From: Amycolatopsis lurida
GTDB taxonomy: Bacteria; Actinomycetota; Actinomycetes; Mycobacteriales; Pseudonocardiaceae
Length of the DNA: 64,000 nt
Direction: 5' to 3'
Assembly: GCF_900105055.1 (NCBI RefSeq)
Contig: NZ_FNTA01000004.1
Coordinates: forward strand, 6,231,501-6,295,500
Below the pieces are notes generated by a model, which searched no databases, was not told the DNA's origin, and saw only the letters and a program-made list of their open reading frames with translations. Of this stretch, positions 1-8,307 are shown in pieces (the first letter of the stretch is position 1; each line of letters begins with the position of its first letter). The translations under genes and the position numbers were made by a program.

Positions 1-2238
1 GTAGCGGTTCTCCTCGATGATCTCCACCGGCTTACGACGCCGATGTTGGCCGTGGCGCCGATGCATCGAGCCGGCCATGCGGTGATCGCTTCGTCCCGGA
101 TGACGCTTGCGGGAACTGTAGATCTGCTTGACGGCGCGTTTCTGCAGACGATCGAGCTCGAGCCCCTTTCGTCAGAAGAGTCCGTAGGCCTGCTCCGGCG
201 AGTGGCGAGGGGGCGAGTCGCGCCCGCGACCGTACAGGCCGTCCGGGAAGCTCTTGGCCCGCTGTGGGGTAACCCTGCTGCGGTCGTCGCGACGATGACC
301 GACTTGCGCGATCGCGGCAGGCTCAAGGCGGTCGACGGTGTTGCCTACCTTCAGAACCCACAAACTCCGGTCGCCCTTCCTGCCGCTCATCCCATCTTGG
401 CTGAGCTCGCCCGGTTCGGTGCTATCGGCAAGCAGCTGCTGCTCCTCGCCGCGGGACCGAATGGCCTGTCCGTCGACGACCTTCCGTTCGTGACCGGTGG
501 CGAAGAGGAAACGAAGGTCGCCGGCCAAGCGGTCGATGCGCTGATCCGCGACGGTATTCTCGAGTGCGAGGCCGCCGACACGGTCCGATGCCGAGTGCCC
601 GGCGTCGGTGCGGCCTTGGCTGAAGAAGTAGGGCTTCGGGGACCAGGCCGCTTGCACCGTGAAATCGCCGAGCGCCTCTGGAACCGCAGTGGCGTGTCCC
701 AGTCTCATTTGGACACTCTCGCCAGGCACGTGGCCTTGGCGGGACGCGAATTACCTAGTCGTCCGGAGCTCTCGAGTGTGCTCGAGGAAGCCGAAAGTCT
801 GCAAGCAGTCGACGCTCCCACACGGACTCGCCACCTGTACGCGGCGTGGTGGCACGCCGGTCAGGAGACGGATCGCAGCGCGCGGCAGACCGAAATAGTC
901 CGCCACCTAGTGCGAGTTGCCGACTACTCGACGATGGCCGAGTTCGTGGCCGAAGCATCGGACGATGCTCCGGACGCGGCGAGGGCTGAACTCGCGGTCG
1001 GAGCAGTTCTGGCCGCTCTTCACCTCGGCCGTCCGGTGCCGGGCGGCCTATGCGATCGGTTGAGCCGAAGTGACGCGGCTCGCGCGGTGCTGGGGTTGGC
1101 CGAGCGCTGGTTCGCCGGCGATCGACTCGAGCCGCACGACGTCAGCGCCTGCCTCACCCCGCTGTGGCGGCAGATCTGCATTGCCGCACCACAACTGAGC
1201 CGGCGCACCTGGCCTAGCCTACGTTGCGGCGGCCTGGTCGCTGATGCCACTGCCATGGGTGACCTCGCTCCGGTACTCCGGGCCGTCTTGGGCAGCGACT
1301 ACCGGGTGCCCTCGTCCGGACCGCTTTCGGTCTACCACCGGGCTTGTACGGGATACGCCGAAGGACGGTGGGCCGATGCGCTCGGTGCGGTGGAAGAGTT
1401 GGGTACGCAGGACGCCGTGGACACACCCTTCCGAGAGCATGCCCGGCTGCTCGCAGCCGAGATGTGCGGGTGGCAGAGCGATGGTCGGCGGGCGTCCGAA
1501 TGGCTCGCCACGGTGCCGCGATCCAGCCACCTTCGTTATCTGAGGGCTTGGGTGGAAGCCGGTTTGCATCATCACGCGGGAGAGAACGAGGAAGCGTTCG
1601 AAGCTGGCCTTCGCGCTTTCCGTGCCCGCCCGTTCTCCTACGACGATCTTGGTGCCTCGTGGCTGTTGACCCGGCTGGCTTGGCTTGCGGGAGTCACCGA
1701 GAAGACAGGCATGCGCCGCATTGTCGTCGATGTGGCCGAGACATACCACGAGTTCCGCCTCTCCGCGCGTTCGTTCGGAGCGCTCGCCCTGGTACGCGGT
1801 CTCGTCGAAGGCGCGGGGACGCGGATTCACGCAGCTGAACGGCTGGTCAGCAAGCGCGGCGACCATGAACTTGTCCTGCTCAATGAGCCAGCCGCCCAAT
1901 TGTCCACTTTGCCACGCGGCTGGTTACGGGACGCGGCTGAGCACAGCCGTCCCCGTGGTGCTGCCCGCCCCGTAGGGAAGACGCGGGAAGCCATGAATCC
2001 GGGTGCCCGCATGGCGGTCGAGCGTTCGGAGGCCGAGATGCTGTCCGACACCGAGCTTGAAATTCTCCAGCTGATCCGGACAGGGCAGACCAATCGGCAG
2101 ATCGCGCGCGTCGTCCGGCTGAGCGAAAAGACGGTCGAAAAACATCTATCGAGGCTCTTCCTGAAGGCGGGCTGTCGTACCAGGTACGGGTTGGCTACGT
2201 CTGCGCTGGCGCGTCCGCGCGACGTGATCGGCGCCTAG
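1..2238 (+). CDS. LuxR-family ATPase transcriptional regulator (5'-truncated by window)
   Basis: The frame is open from base 1, so the true start lies left of the window; 745 residues are visible. The first visible residues, VAVLLDDLHRL, are a Walker B strand (hhhhDD) of a STAND/AAA-type ATPase, so the P-loop must lie just upstream. A long helical, Ala/Leu/Arg-rich middle resembles the sensor arm of large LAL/MalT-like regulators. The last ~64 residues are a LuxR-type helix-turn-helix: LSDTELEILQLIRTGQ, then NRQIARVVRLSEKTVEKHL with the usual recognition helix. It is probably a cytoplasmic ATP-dependent DNA-binding regulator. It has the same architecture as the minus-strand regulator at 5365-8094, which suggests an old duplication. 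The ligand and targets are unknown; the adjacent type VII cluster is the obvious candidate target. Confidence 0.88.
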   Translation, partial: VAVLLDDLHRLTTPMLAVAPMHRAGHAVIASSRMTLAGTVDLLDGAFLQTIELEPLSSEESVGLLRRVARGRVAPATVQAVREALGPLWGNPAAVVATMTDLRDRGRLKAVDGVAYLQNPQTPVALPAAHPILAELARFGAIGKQLLLLAAGPNGLSVDDLPFVTGGEEETKVAGQAVDALIRDGILECEAADTVRCRVPGVGAALAEEVGLRGPGRLHREIAERLWNRSGVSQSHLDTLARHVALAGRELPSRPELSSVLEEAESLQAVDAPTRTRHLYAAWWHAGQETDRSARQTEIVRHLVRVADYSTMAEFVAEASDDAPDAARAELAVGAVLAALHLGRPVPGGLCDRLSRSDAARAVLGLAERWFAGDRLEPHDVSACLTPLWRQICIAAPQLSRRTWPSLRCGGLVADATAMGDLAPVLRAVLGSDYRVPSSGPLSVYHRACTGYAEGRWADALGAVEELGTQDAVDTPFREHARLLAAEMCGWQSDGRRASEWLATVPRSSHLRYLRAWVEAGLHHHAGENEEAFEAGLRAFRARPFSYDDLGASWLLTRLAWLAGVTEKTGMRRIVVDVAETYHEFRLSARSFGALALVRGLVEGAGTRIHAAERLVSKRGDHELVLLNEPAAQLSTLPRGWLRDAAEHSRPRGAARPVGKTREAMNPGARMAVERSEAEMLSDTELEILQLIRTGQTNRQIARVVRLSEKTVEKHLSRLFLKAGCRTRYGLATSALARPRDVIGA

Positions 2239-2468
2239 TAGGACGCAATCCGGTCGTCGTAAGTGGGTGATGGCAGTTAAAAAATTCACTACCAGTCACG
2301 ACCACGGACTGTGGCGGGGCGTCTCTCGTGAGGGAACTCCGCCGGAAACGTACGTCGCGGATGTACCAGGGTGCGCTCGAAACGTTGACGCGTCACAGTG
2401 GTGTTCCGGACGGGTAGTGCGCCCCCGGACACCCTTCGATCTTTCCCCGGTAGCGGAAGGCGAAATCG
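2239..2468 (+). promoter_or_regulatory. Intergenic region with imperfect inverted repeat
   Basis: This 230-nt gap separates the regulator from the next gene. It contains an imperfect inverted repeat at 2400-2433 (GGTGTTCCGG facing CCGGACACC across a 15-nt centre). It could be an operator, a weak terminator or chance in GC-rich DNA. There is no U-tract after it. A GGAAGG ribosome site lies at 2455-2460, 8 nt before the ATG at 2469. No convincing -35/-10 pair was identified. Confidence 0.3.
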
Positions 2469-4802
2469 ATGTCGCTCCTGAAGATGCCACGCCTCGGCCG
2501 GCGCAAAGCGTGTGCGTCCTACCGGAGGGTCGGCGAGGCGCTGCTTGTTCACGGCCCCGCTGGGATGACTGCCGGAGCCGGAAAGCTGGCGGCCTCGTTG
2601 CAGGCCGACACTGACTACGTCCTCGTCGTCTTGGATCTTCCAGTGGGCTCGTCGCTGCGGGACTGGGATGCCGTCGCGGATGCCGTCGCGGAGGACGAGC
2701 GCGCAGTCCGGCTGTTGCCCGTCAAGGAAGCCTGTGAAATCACCATCGTGGCCGCGCAGTGGCTCGCCGACCGGATCGGCCGTCCGGTGTGCTATCCGGA
2801 CGGCGTGATGCTTGTTGGATCGAGCGGCTTAATCTTCCTTCCCACGAAAGGGAGCGAAGGATGGACCGTATGCACCCCTGGCCAGGTCGCGGTCCGGCAA
2901 GGTCGGCGCTACCCCGTTCCGAATTGGGAGGCACCAGCCAATTCGAGTCTGCTTCGGGTCGGGCGGTCCGCGACAGCCGAACCGCTGCCTGCGGGGCTTT
3001 GGATTCGCTCCGACGGCCCTGAGTCCTGGCTGGAAGCTGGCCGTGCGAAGCTGACGCGCTGGCTCAGTGTCTCGAGCCAGGAGGTCACTGTCGTACTCGG
3101 GGCATATGGCGTGCCCCCTCTGCAGCCGGCGGATGTCGCACAATGGTGGGCCGCTCTTGAGCCGGCTACTCGGGCGAACGTGCGGTTCTTCTGCTTCGGA
3201 CAGGTCTTCGAGGCGGCCAAGGTCGCGCCAGGGCAAATACTGGCGGACGTGCTTGGCGAGGAAGTCGTTTGTTACGGCGGACTTCCGGTCGGGCGTTCGG
3301 ATGCGCCGGAGGTGTTCACCCTGCGACCGGACGGGTCACACGGCGTCCGCACCTTCGCCGAGCAATTGGTCTTCCTGCCCCGGCGAGCCCCACGATCTGA
3401 AAACGACCTCTTCGCGCCGCGGATCCGGCGCTCCCGCCCTCCGTTCGAGAGTCTCACGGAGAGCGAGCCTGGCCTCTACCTGCATGATTCCGGCGCCGTG
3501 GTCGAAGTGGTCCAGGCAGGTTTGTGGGTACGCCCACCGGAGGTGCCCGCTCAAGCGACTGCGATCAGGGCCACTCCGCCTGAGGCCGAATCGCTCCTCG
3601 TGTTTCACGACCCGGCAGACGAGAGACTCGTGGCGCGCGTGCTCGATCAGCTCGACGACAAGGCCCGTGCCGTGACCAAGACGGTGTCGGTCACCACACC
3701 GGTCGAACGGTCGCGAACGCACTTGAGCTCCGCGTCCGATCTCACGATGCCCTTGACGCCGCTGCCCAGGCTTTCCCAGCTCTTCCGCCGAGGACCGGGA
3801 TCGGTGGCCGCACCCACAGGAGAGCAGGACGATCCCGGCCTCCTCGGGGGCCAGGAATCCCACGAAGAGATCGCCCAAGACTACGACAGGACCTTGGCCA
3901 CCGAAAAGATCCGACACCCCGCCGCGAAGCCATCCGGCCAGCGCACCGAGTCGGCTCCGCTGGCCGAGCAGACGGAGGAACTGGACGACCATCCGCTCGC
4001 CCGGTCGGTCATGCAACAGCCGCCGGATCCCCGGCATCGGGTTTGGCCGGCGCCTCCCGGATTCAGTGCCGAACTGACGATGGTTCGGTCAGGCCGGGAG
4101 TCGGCTTTCGATGCACTGTCGGAGCGGGTCGGCGCCGTCATGCGCCGGTTTTCGCCGAACCGCCTCGCGCCCGAGAGCGTTCTCACGGCGGCCGTGGCCG
4201 CGGGTCTGTACCTGGCAGGGGAAGACCCGGACGTCGACGGAGGACTACGTGCCAGGACCGCGGGTCCCCATGTCGACTTCGGTAGGTGTGTGGCCGACGG
4301 CTTGCAGAAGCTACCCCTGCATCGGAAGGCCACGGCTAGCGTGGTCGCCCCCGGTCCGGAACTGTGGGAACTCCTTGAGACTGGGATCGTGCTGCTCGAG
4401 TGGGGTTTCTTGCACACGCGTACCGTGCTCGGTCCGGTGGAAATCGGATCCACCGACTTGGTCGTCTGGTCACTTACCGGGCGCCAGACTACGGTGATCG
4501 AACCGATGGAAGGCGGCGTCGCCGATCGGGTGGTCTTTTCACCCGGGACTGCTTTCAAGGTGCTCGAGGTGATCGAGCCGGAGGGGGAGAAGAGGGGCAG
4601 AATCCTGATGCGCGAGCTGGCAGACGCAGATACCGGTAAGGACGAGAAGTCATCAGGCCGCGACGGCCTCATTCGGGCTTCCCTGCAGAGGTTCGCCGAC
4701 CGGGCAATTCGTGCAGTCGAGCCGGTGCCAACCGGGCAGGCGAGCAGGTTCGGCCGGGTGCCCGGTGTCGCCAACGCGATGATCCTGGAGGGACGACGGT
4801 GA
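2469..4802 (+). CDS. Type VII-locus protein with degenerate ADP-ribosyltransferase-like C-terminal domain
   Basis: 777 aa; the ATG is preceded by GGAAGG at good spacing. It aligns end to end by motif with the protein at 10775-13264: both share an N-terminal alpha/beta region with a YPVPxWEA signature, a Pro/Ser/Glu-rich disordered middle (roughly residues 400-550), and a C-terminal domain near residues 560-710. That C-terminal domain has the layout of an ADP-ribosyltransferase fold (GLQKLP, then a GxVLLExGF segment, then VVFSPGTAFKVL). The catalytic Glu that precedes the VVF strand in active ARTs is Arg687 here, and the early Arg is also missing, so an enzymatic role is unlikely. The stop overlaps the next gene by 4 nt, indicating a shared transcript. 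Function is unknown. An adaptor or structural role in the type VII cluster is inferred only from context. Confidence 0.72.
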   Translation: MSLLKMPRLGRRKACASYRRVGEALLVHGPAGMTAGAGKLAASLQADTDYVLVVLDLPVGSSLRDWDAVADAVAEDERAVRLLPVKEACEITIVAAQWLADRIGRPVCYPDGVMLVGSSGLIFLPTKGSEGWTVCTPGQVAVRQGRRYPVPNWEAPANSSLLRVGRSATAEPLPAGLWIRSDGPESWLEAGRAKLTRWLSVSSQEVTVVLGAYGVPPLQPADVAQWWAALEPATRANVRFFCFGQVFEAAKVAPGQILADVLGEEVVCYGGLPVGRSDAPEVFTLRPDGSHGVRTFAEQLVFLPRRAPRSENDLFAPRIRRSRPPFESLTESEPGLYLHDSGAVVEVVQAGLWVRPPEVPAQATAIRATPPEAESLLVFHDPADERLVARVLDQLDDKARAVTKTVSVTTPVERSRTHLSSASDLTMPLTPLPRLSQLFRRGPGSVAAPTGEQDDPGLLGGQESHEEIAQDYDRTLATEKIRHPAAKPSGQRTESAPLAEQTEELDDHPLARSVMQQPPDPRHRVWPAPPGFSAELTMVRSGRESAFDALSERVGAVMRRFSPNRLAPESVLTAAVAAGLYLAGEDPDVDGGLRARTAGPHVDFGRCVADGLQKLPLHRKATASVVAPGPELWELLETGIVLLEWGFLHTRTVLGPVEIGSTDLVVWSLTGRQTTVIEPMEGGVADRVVFSPGTAFKVLEVIEPEGEKRGRILMRELADADTGKDEKSSGRDGLIRASLQRFADRAIRAVEPVPTGQASRFGRVPGVANAMILEGRR

Positions 4803-5356
4803 GCGGGCAGGCCGTAGACGTCGAGACTGGAGAACCCGGTGGAGGTCGGTTGCTGCTGCTCCTCGATCCAGAGTTCGTCTCGAGCGACGAGCAGAAGGAC
4901 GTTCCGGCGCACGTCATCCTCGGCGCGTGGCTCCTTGACGAATCGGGCATGCCGAGCCGATTCCAACCCAACCCGGAATATCGGCCCACTACGCCAGGGT
5001 CGCCGCTCGATCCTGTGGACGCTGTGCTCCGCGCGCTCGCCGACGGCAAGGACGTCGCCGACCAGCTCCCCGCTGTGCTGCGCGACACGGTCCTGGGGAT
5101 CGCCACGGAAGACGACGGGACCGCGATTATCCAACCCGCCCCGGATGGAGTGCCATCGGTCCAGGTGGCCACTTCACACGGCCACCGCGCACGGGTCGCC
5201 GATGCTGTCCGGTGGCTGAACGTCACAGTCGAGGAACTGGCCGAGGCATTACCCTCGCAGGGCGTAGATGTGCTGCTCAACCCCGGCTCGCCGGCGTCGA
5301 TGCGGGTGCTGGCAGGGACGATCCGAGCGGCGGCGGATCACACAGGCCAGGCCTGA
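4799..5356 (+). CDS. Hypothetical protein, translationally coupled
   Basis: 185 aa from a GTG that overlaps the stop of the preceding gene (GTGA, 4799-4802). A GGAGGG ribosome site sits at 4787-4792. The protein is acidic and probably cytoplasmic; no signal peptide or membrane segment is visible. The N-terminal part has a short hydrophobic strand (LLLLLDPEF), and the C-terminal half looks alpha/beta with a closing helix. I do not recognise a family. It may be a small partner of the upstream ART-like protein, since the two are coupled. It converges with the minus-strand regulator, whose stop is only 8 nt away, so there is no room for a dedicated terminator between them. Confidence 0.7.
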   Translation: MSGQAVDVETGEPGGGRLLLLLDPEFVSSDEQKDVPAHVILGAWLLDESGMPSRFQPNPEYRPTTPGSPLDPVDAVLRALADGKDVADQLPAVLRDTVLGIATEDDGTAIIQPAPDGVPSVQVATSHGHRARVADAVRWLNVTVEELAEALPSQGVDVLLNPGSPASMRVLAGTIRAAADHTGQA

Positions 5357-5364
5357 TCAGCGGG

Positions 5365-8094
5365 TCAGAAGCTCAGCTCGCCATTCGCGATGGCCACGGA
5401 CAATTCGATGCGGGAGCGGTACCCACTCCGGGTGAACAGTCGGCTTAGCCTGCCTTCAACGCTCTTTTCGCTCGAGCTGAGCGCCGCGGCGATCTGCTTG
5501 TTGCTCAAACCTTCGGCCGCCAGCGTCGCCAGCAACCGCTCGTTCTCCTGGACCGTGTTCCGGCGGCCAGGGATGACGACGCCGTACTCTCGCATGAGCG
5601 TCCGAGCCTTCGCACGGTAAAGGAGCGCACCCATGCCGCCCATCAGCTCGTAGGCTTGGCTGAGTAGGGTCGGCTCCGCCAGCCCGTGACTTACCAGGCG
5701 CACGATCGTGAGTGAAAGCTCGAAAGGCTGGCCACGTTCACGAGCTACTCGCAGGCATTCTGCTGTCGCGGCCGGTTCCCGCGTGAGCACTGCGCGGATG
5801 AACCGCGCGTACAGCCTAGCGCGGCCGGTCACCAAGGTGCGGGCCATCCGTTCGGCCGCCACTAGGCAGTCCTCGGCCGTTTTACGGTCATTCAGGTCGA
5901 GAGCCAAGTCCGCCAACTCGGCGTAGGCGATGTCGCAGCCGACCACCAAACCGCGTTCGGCGGAGGTTTCCAGTGCGGCGGTGAGCCGTTCGGCCGCCAG
6001 CTGGTCGTTACCAAGCGCGCGGTCGACCCAAGCTTCCGTGAAGTCGAGCAGGTGCCCGAGTACCGGTGTGGTCTCCCGCGCCGAAGCCAGCAATTCCCGT
6101 GCGGTGGCAAGACGTCCCTGGCCTACCAGAGCAGAAACCGTGGCGTGGAACATCCCGGTCGTCGAGGAAGCGAAGCTGGGGGCTGCACGGCACGCCACGG
6201 TGCGGCACGCCAGGCCGGTCGCGGTCCGGAAGTCGCCGTGCAGGATAGCGGCCATCGCCCGGTTAGCGGGCCTTGCGTTCGTCCAGGAGAGGTCTTCGTC
6301 GTCCAGCAGCTTCTCGGCACGGTCGAGCTCTCCGATCAGGAGCAATCCGGTGAGATGTGCGTCGACCTGCGCCATGCGGTGGCGCGGGTCCTCGCGCAGC
6401 GGCCATTGCTCACGGTCGGAGAGGTTTCCTTCGAAGCATTCGGGGCGGCCCTGCCACAGGTTGCCGATCGCTTTGACCAGGCGGGCAACAATCGCCTGCG
6501 ACTGTCGATTTTGGTCATTCGAGTCGGTGTCCGCCCACCGCTCTGCTTCCAACCAGCGGTCGAGGAGCCCGCAAGCGAGAGCGCGGAGCATGACTTGTGA
6601 GCCGGGATCGCCGGGCAGCCTTTGTTTCCCGTCCGCGATGTCGCGTAACGACGCGGTGTCGCCGAGGCCGCGAAGGCCCAGGACGACCAGTATCTGTGCC
6701 TCGAATGCGGCATCCGGGTTCAACCAGTCAACGAACTCACTCAAGATCCACCGTGCGGCGCGAAGGCTTCGTTCGTAGTCCCCGTCGTCGTGGTGGGTGG
6801 CGGCGAGCATCAGGAGTATTCGCGCCCGGTCCGACGGGGTGCCGGGGAGCCGGGTTGCGGCGTCGAGCCACCGGGCAGCAGATCCGGCGTCGGTGTCCCT
6901 GACCTTCGCGGCGCGGCCGACCAGTTCTTCCGCTGCTCGGGCTGGAGCGACTAAACGGCCGGCAGCAGCGACGAGGTCGGTCAGGTGGCCCGGGTCGGTG
7001 CACACTGCGGCTTCCGTCCAGAGGGCGCCGACGGCGGCCGCCGCCAACGCCCGGCGCTCATAGGGCCCACAGGATTCGGCTAATGCGGTGGCGAGGAGTG
7101 GGACGGAGAAGCGCCACGTTGCGCCGTGGCATCCGCGGTGGAGAACGCCGGCTGCCCGCAGGATTTCCCAGCGTTGCAGTACCTCTTGCTCGATTATGCC
7201 GATCACCTGACCGGCCAGCCCCGGCGCGGCGGGCCCTAGGGGAGAAAGAAATGCCAGTGCTCTTGCCGCTTCCTGCACAGCGGGGTCGAACTCGCTGATC
7301 AGCTTTGTGTACCCCCCGGCAAGGGGTAGGGATGCCAGAGCCACCTTTGCGGGAACGAGATAGGCGGACCGGTCCACGGTCCGGATCGCCCCACGCCGAC
7401 AGAGGGACTCTGTCGCTTCATTCACCGCGGACCATACGCCGCGGCTCAGCGCATGCACGTGGTCGGAAAGCGCGGGGTCCGGAGTCGCTTGGAGGGTCGC
7501 CCGCAGGTGGTCCGTCAGCTGCTGCTTGGTCAGCGGCCGTAGTCGCAGGGTGTGTACCAGGTTCTCCTTGCGCAGCCGGGTGATCACTTCGCGACCGAAC
7601 AGGGAGGCTGCGCCGCCGCTGGGAACACGCAGCGTTCCGACGCACTTCAGTCGCCGGCCGTCGGACATCGGGATCAGTGCTTGAAGCACCGCAAGGGAAT
7701 CCCGGTCGATCCATTGCAGATCGTCGAGCAACAGAACAGTGCCGTCGCCGGCACGTCGCAGCGCGGCAGCCGCGGCGTGGGCCGCTCGTAACGCCACCAC
7801 GGGCTTGTCGGCGGCGCCGGCGACCGGGCCGATGGTGGCCCACGCGGGTTCGCCGCGGACCGGCCCTCGCAGACCGGCGGCGGTCACGTTCCGCTCGTTG
7901 CTCGACACGGCGGTGAACCGGGCGGGGATGCCGTTTCCGCCCGAAGTGAATCTCATCGCCGAGACGTGTCGGCCCTCGGCTTCGTAGATTTCGCAGAGCC
8001 GCGCGAGCACGGTCGTGCGGCCTGTGCCAGCGAGTCCGGTGAGCAAGACCAGCGGGGCGTCAGTCTCACGGATTTCGCCGAGGATGTCCTCCAT
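5365..8094 (-). CDS. LuxR-family ATPase transcriptional regulator (LAL/MalT-like)
   Basis: 909 aa on the minus strand. Walker A is GLAGTGRTT (residues 20-28) and Walker B is LLLDDLQWID, with Asp124-Asp125. A long helical repeat-like middle follows, and a LuxR helix-turn-helix occupies about residues 850-909 (LSNKQIAAALSSSEKSVEGRLSRLF). This is the architecture of large ATP-binding LuxR regulators: the ATPase senses a signal and the C-terminus binds DNA. The start is uncertain: the ATG at 8094 has no strong Shine-Dalgarno, but it places the P-loop at the expected distance from the N-terminus. It is divergent from the 8308 operon with a 213-nt intergenic region, so it is a good candidate for its local regulator. 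It is similar in organisation to the truncated regulator at 1-2238. Confidence 0.88.
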   Translation of the reverse strand: MEDILGEIRETDAPLVLLTGLAGTGRTTVLARLCEIYEAEGRHVSAMRFTSGGNGIPARFTAVSSNERNVTAAGLRGPVRGEPAWATIGPVAGAADKPVVALRAAHAAAAALRRAGDGTVLLLDDLQWIDRDSLAVLQALIPMSDGRRLKCVGTLRVPSGGAASLFGREVITRLRKENLVHTLRLRPLTKQQLTDHLRATLQATPDPALSDHVHALSRGVWSAVNEATESLCRRGAIRTVDRSAYLVPAKVALASLPLAGGYTKLISEFDPAVQEAARALAFLSPLGPAAPGLAGQVIGIIEQEVLQRWEILRAAGVLHRGCHGATWRFSVPLLATALAESCGPYERRALAAAAVGALWTEAAVCTDPGHLTDLVAAAGRLVAPARAAEELVGRAAKVRDTDAGSAARWLDAATRLPGTPSDRARILLMLAATHHDDGDYERSLRAARWILSEFVDWLNPDAAFEAQILVVLGLRGLGDTASLRDIADGKQRLPGDPGSQVMLRALACGLLDRWLEAERWADTDSNDQNRQSQAIVARLVKAIGNLWQGRPECFEGNLSDREQWPLREDPRHRMAQVDAHLTGLLLIGELDRAEKLLDDEDLSWTNARPANRAMAAILHGDFRTATGLACRTVACRAAPSFASSTTGMFHATVSALVGQGRLATARELLASARETTPVLGHLLDFTEAWVDRALGNDQLAAERLTAALETSAERGLVVGCDIAYAELADLALDLNDRKTAEDCLVAAERMARTLVTGRARLYARFIRAVLTREPAATAECLRVARERGQPFELSLTIVRLVSHGLAEPTLLSQAYELMGGMGALLYRAKARTLMREYGVVIPGRRNTVQENERLLATLAAEGLSNKQIAAALSSSEKSVEGRLSRLFTRSGYRSRIELSVAIANGELSF

Positions 8095-8307
8095 TTTGCC
8101 ATCATCAGCGCGCCCTTCGAGCGGAAGAGGATAAGAAAGAGTATTCGTCTGACACCCATGCCCGAAAGTCTCTCATTGCGCCGTTTCTGCGCCACGCGTC
8201 CGGTAGCCACGTCTACCGGGTAGATAGAGATTTCGTTGAGTGTCACGTGGTCCCGTGGTGGTCGGATCGACCGCAGGTGAGCGTGACCGACTAAGGAGAA
8301 CCGTAGC
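8095..8307. promoter_or_regulatory. Divergent promoter region between the regulator and the type VII operon
   Basis: This 213-nt region separates the minus-strand LuxR-type gene from the plus-strand operon, so it should hold both promoters. It contains a perfect 6-bp inverted repeat with a 1-nt centre, TCTACC-G-GGTAGA, at 8212-8224, a candidate operator. The ribosome site AAGGAGA at 8293-8299 lies 8 nt before the GTG at 8308 and fixes that start. No promoter elements could be assigned with confidence. Confidence 0.45.
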
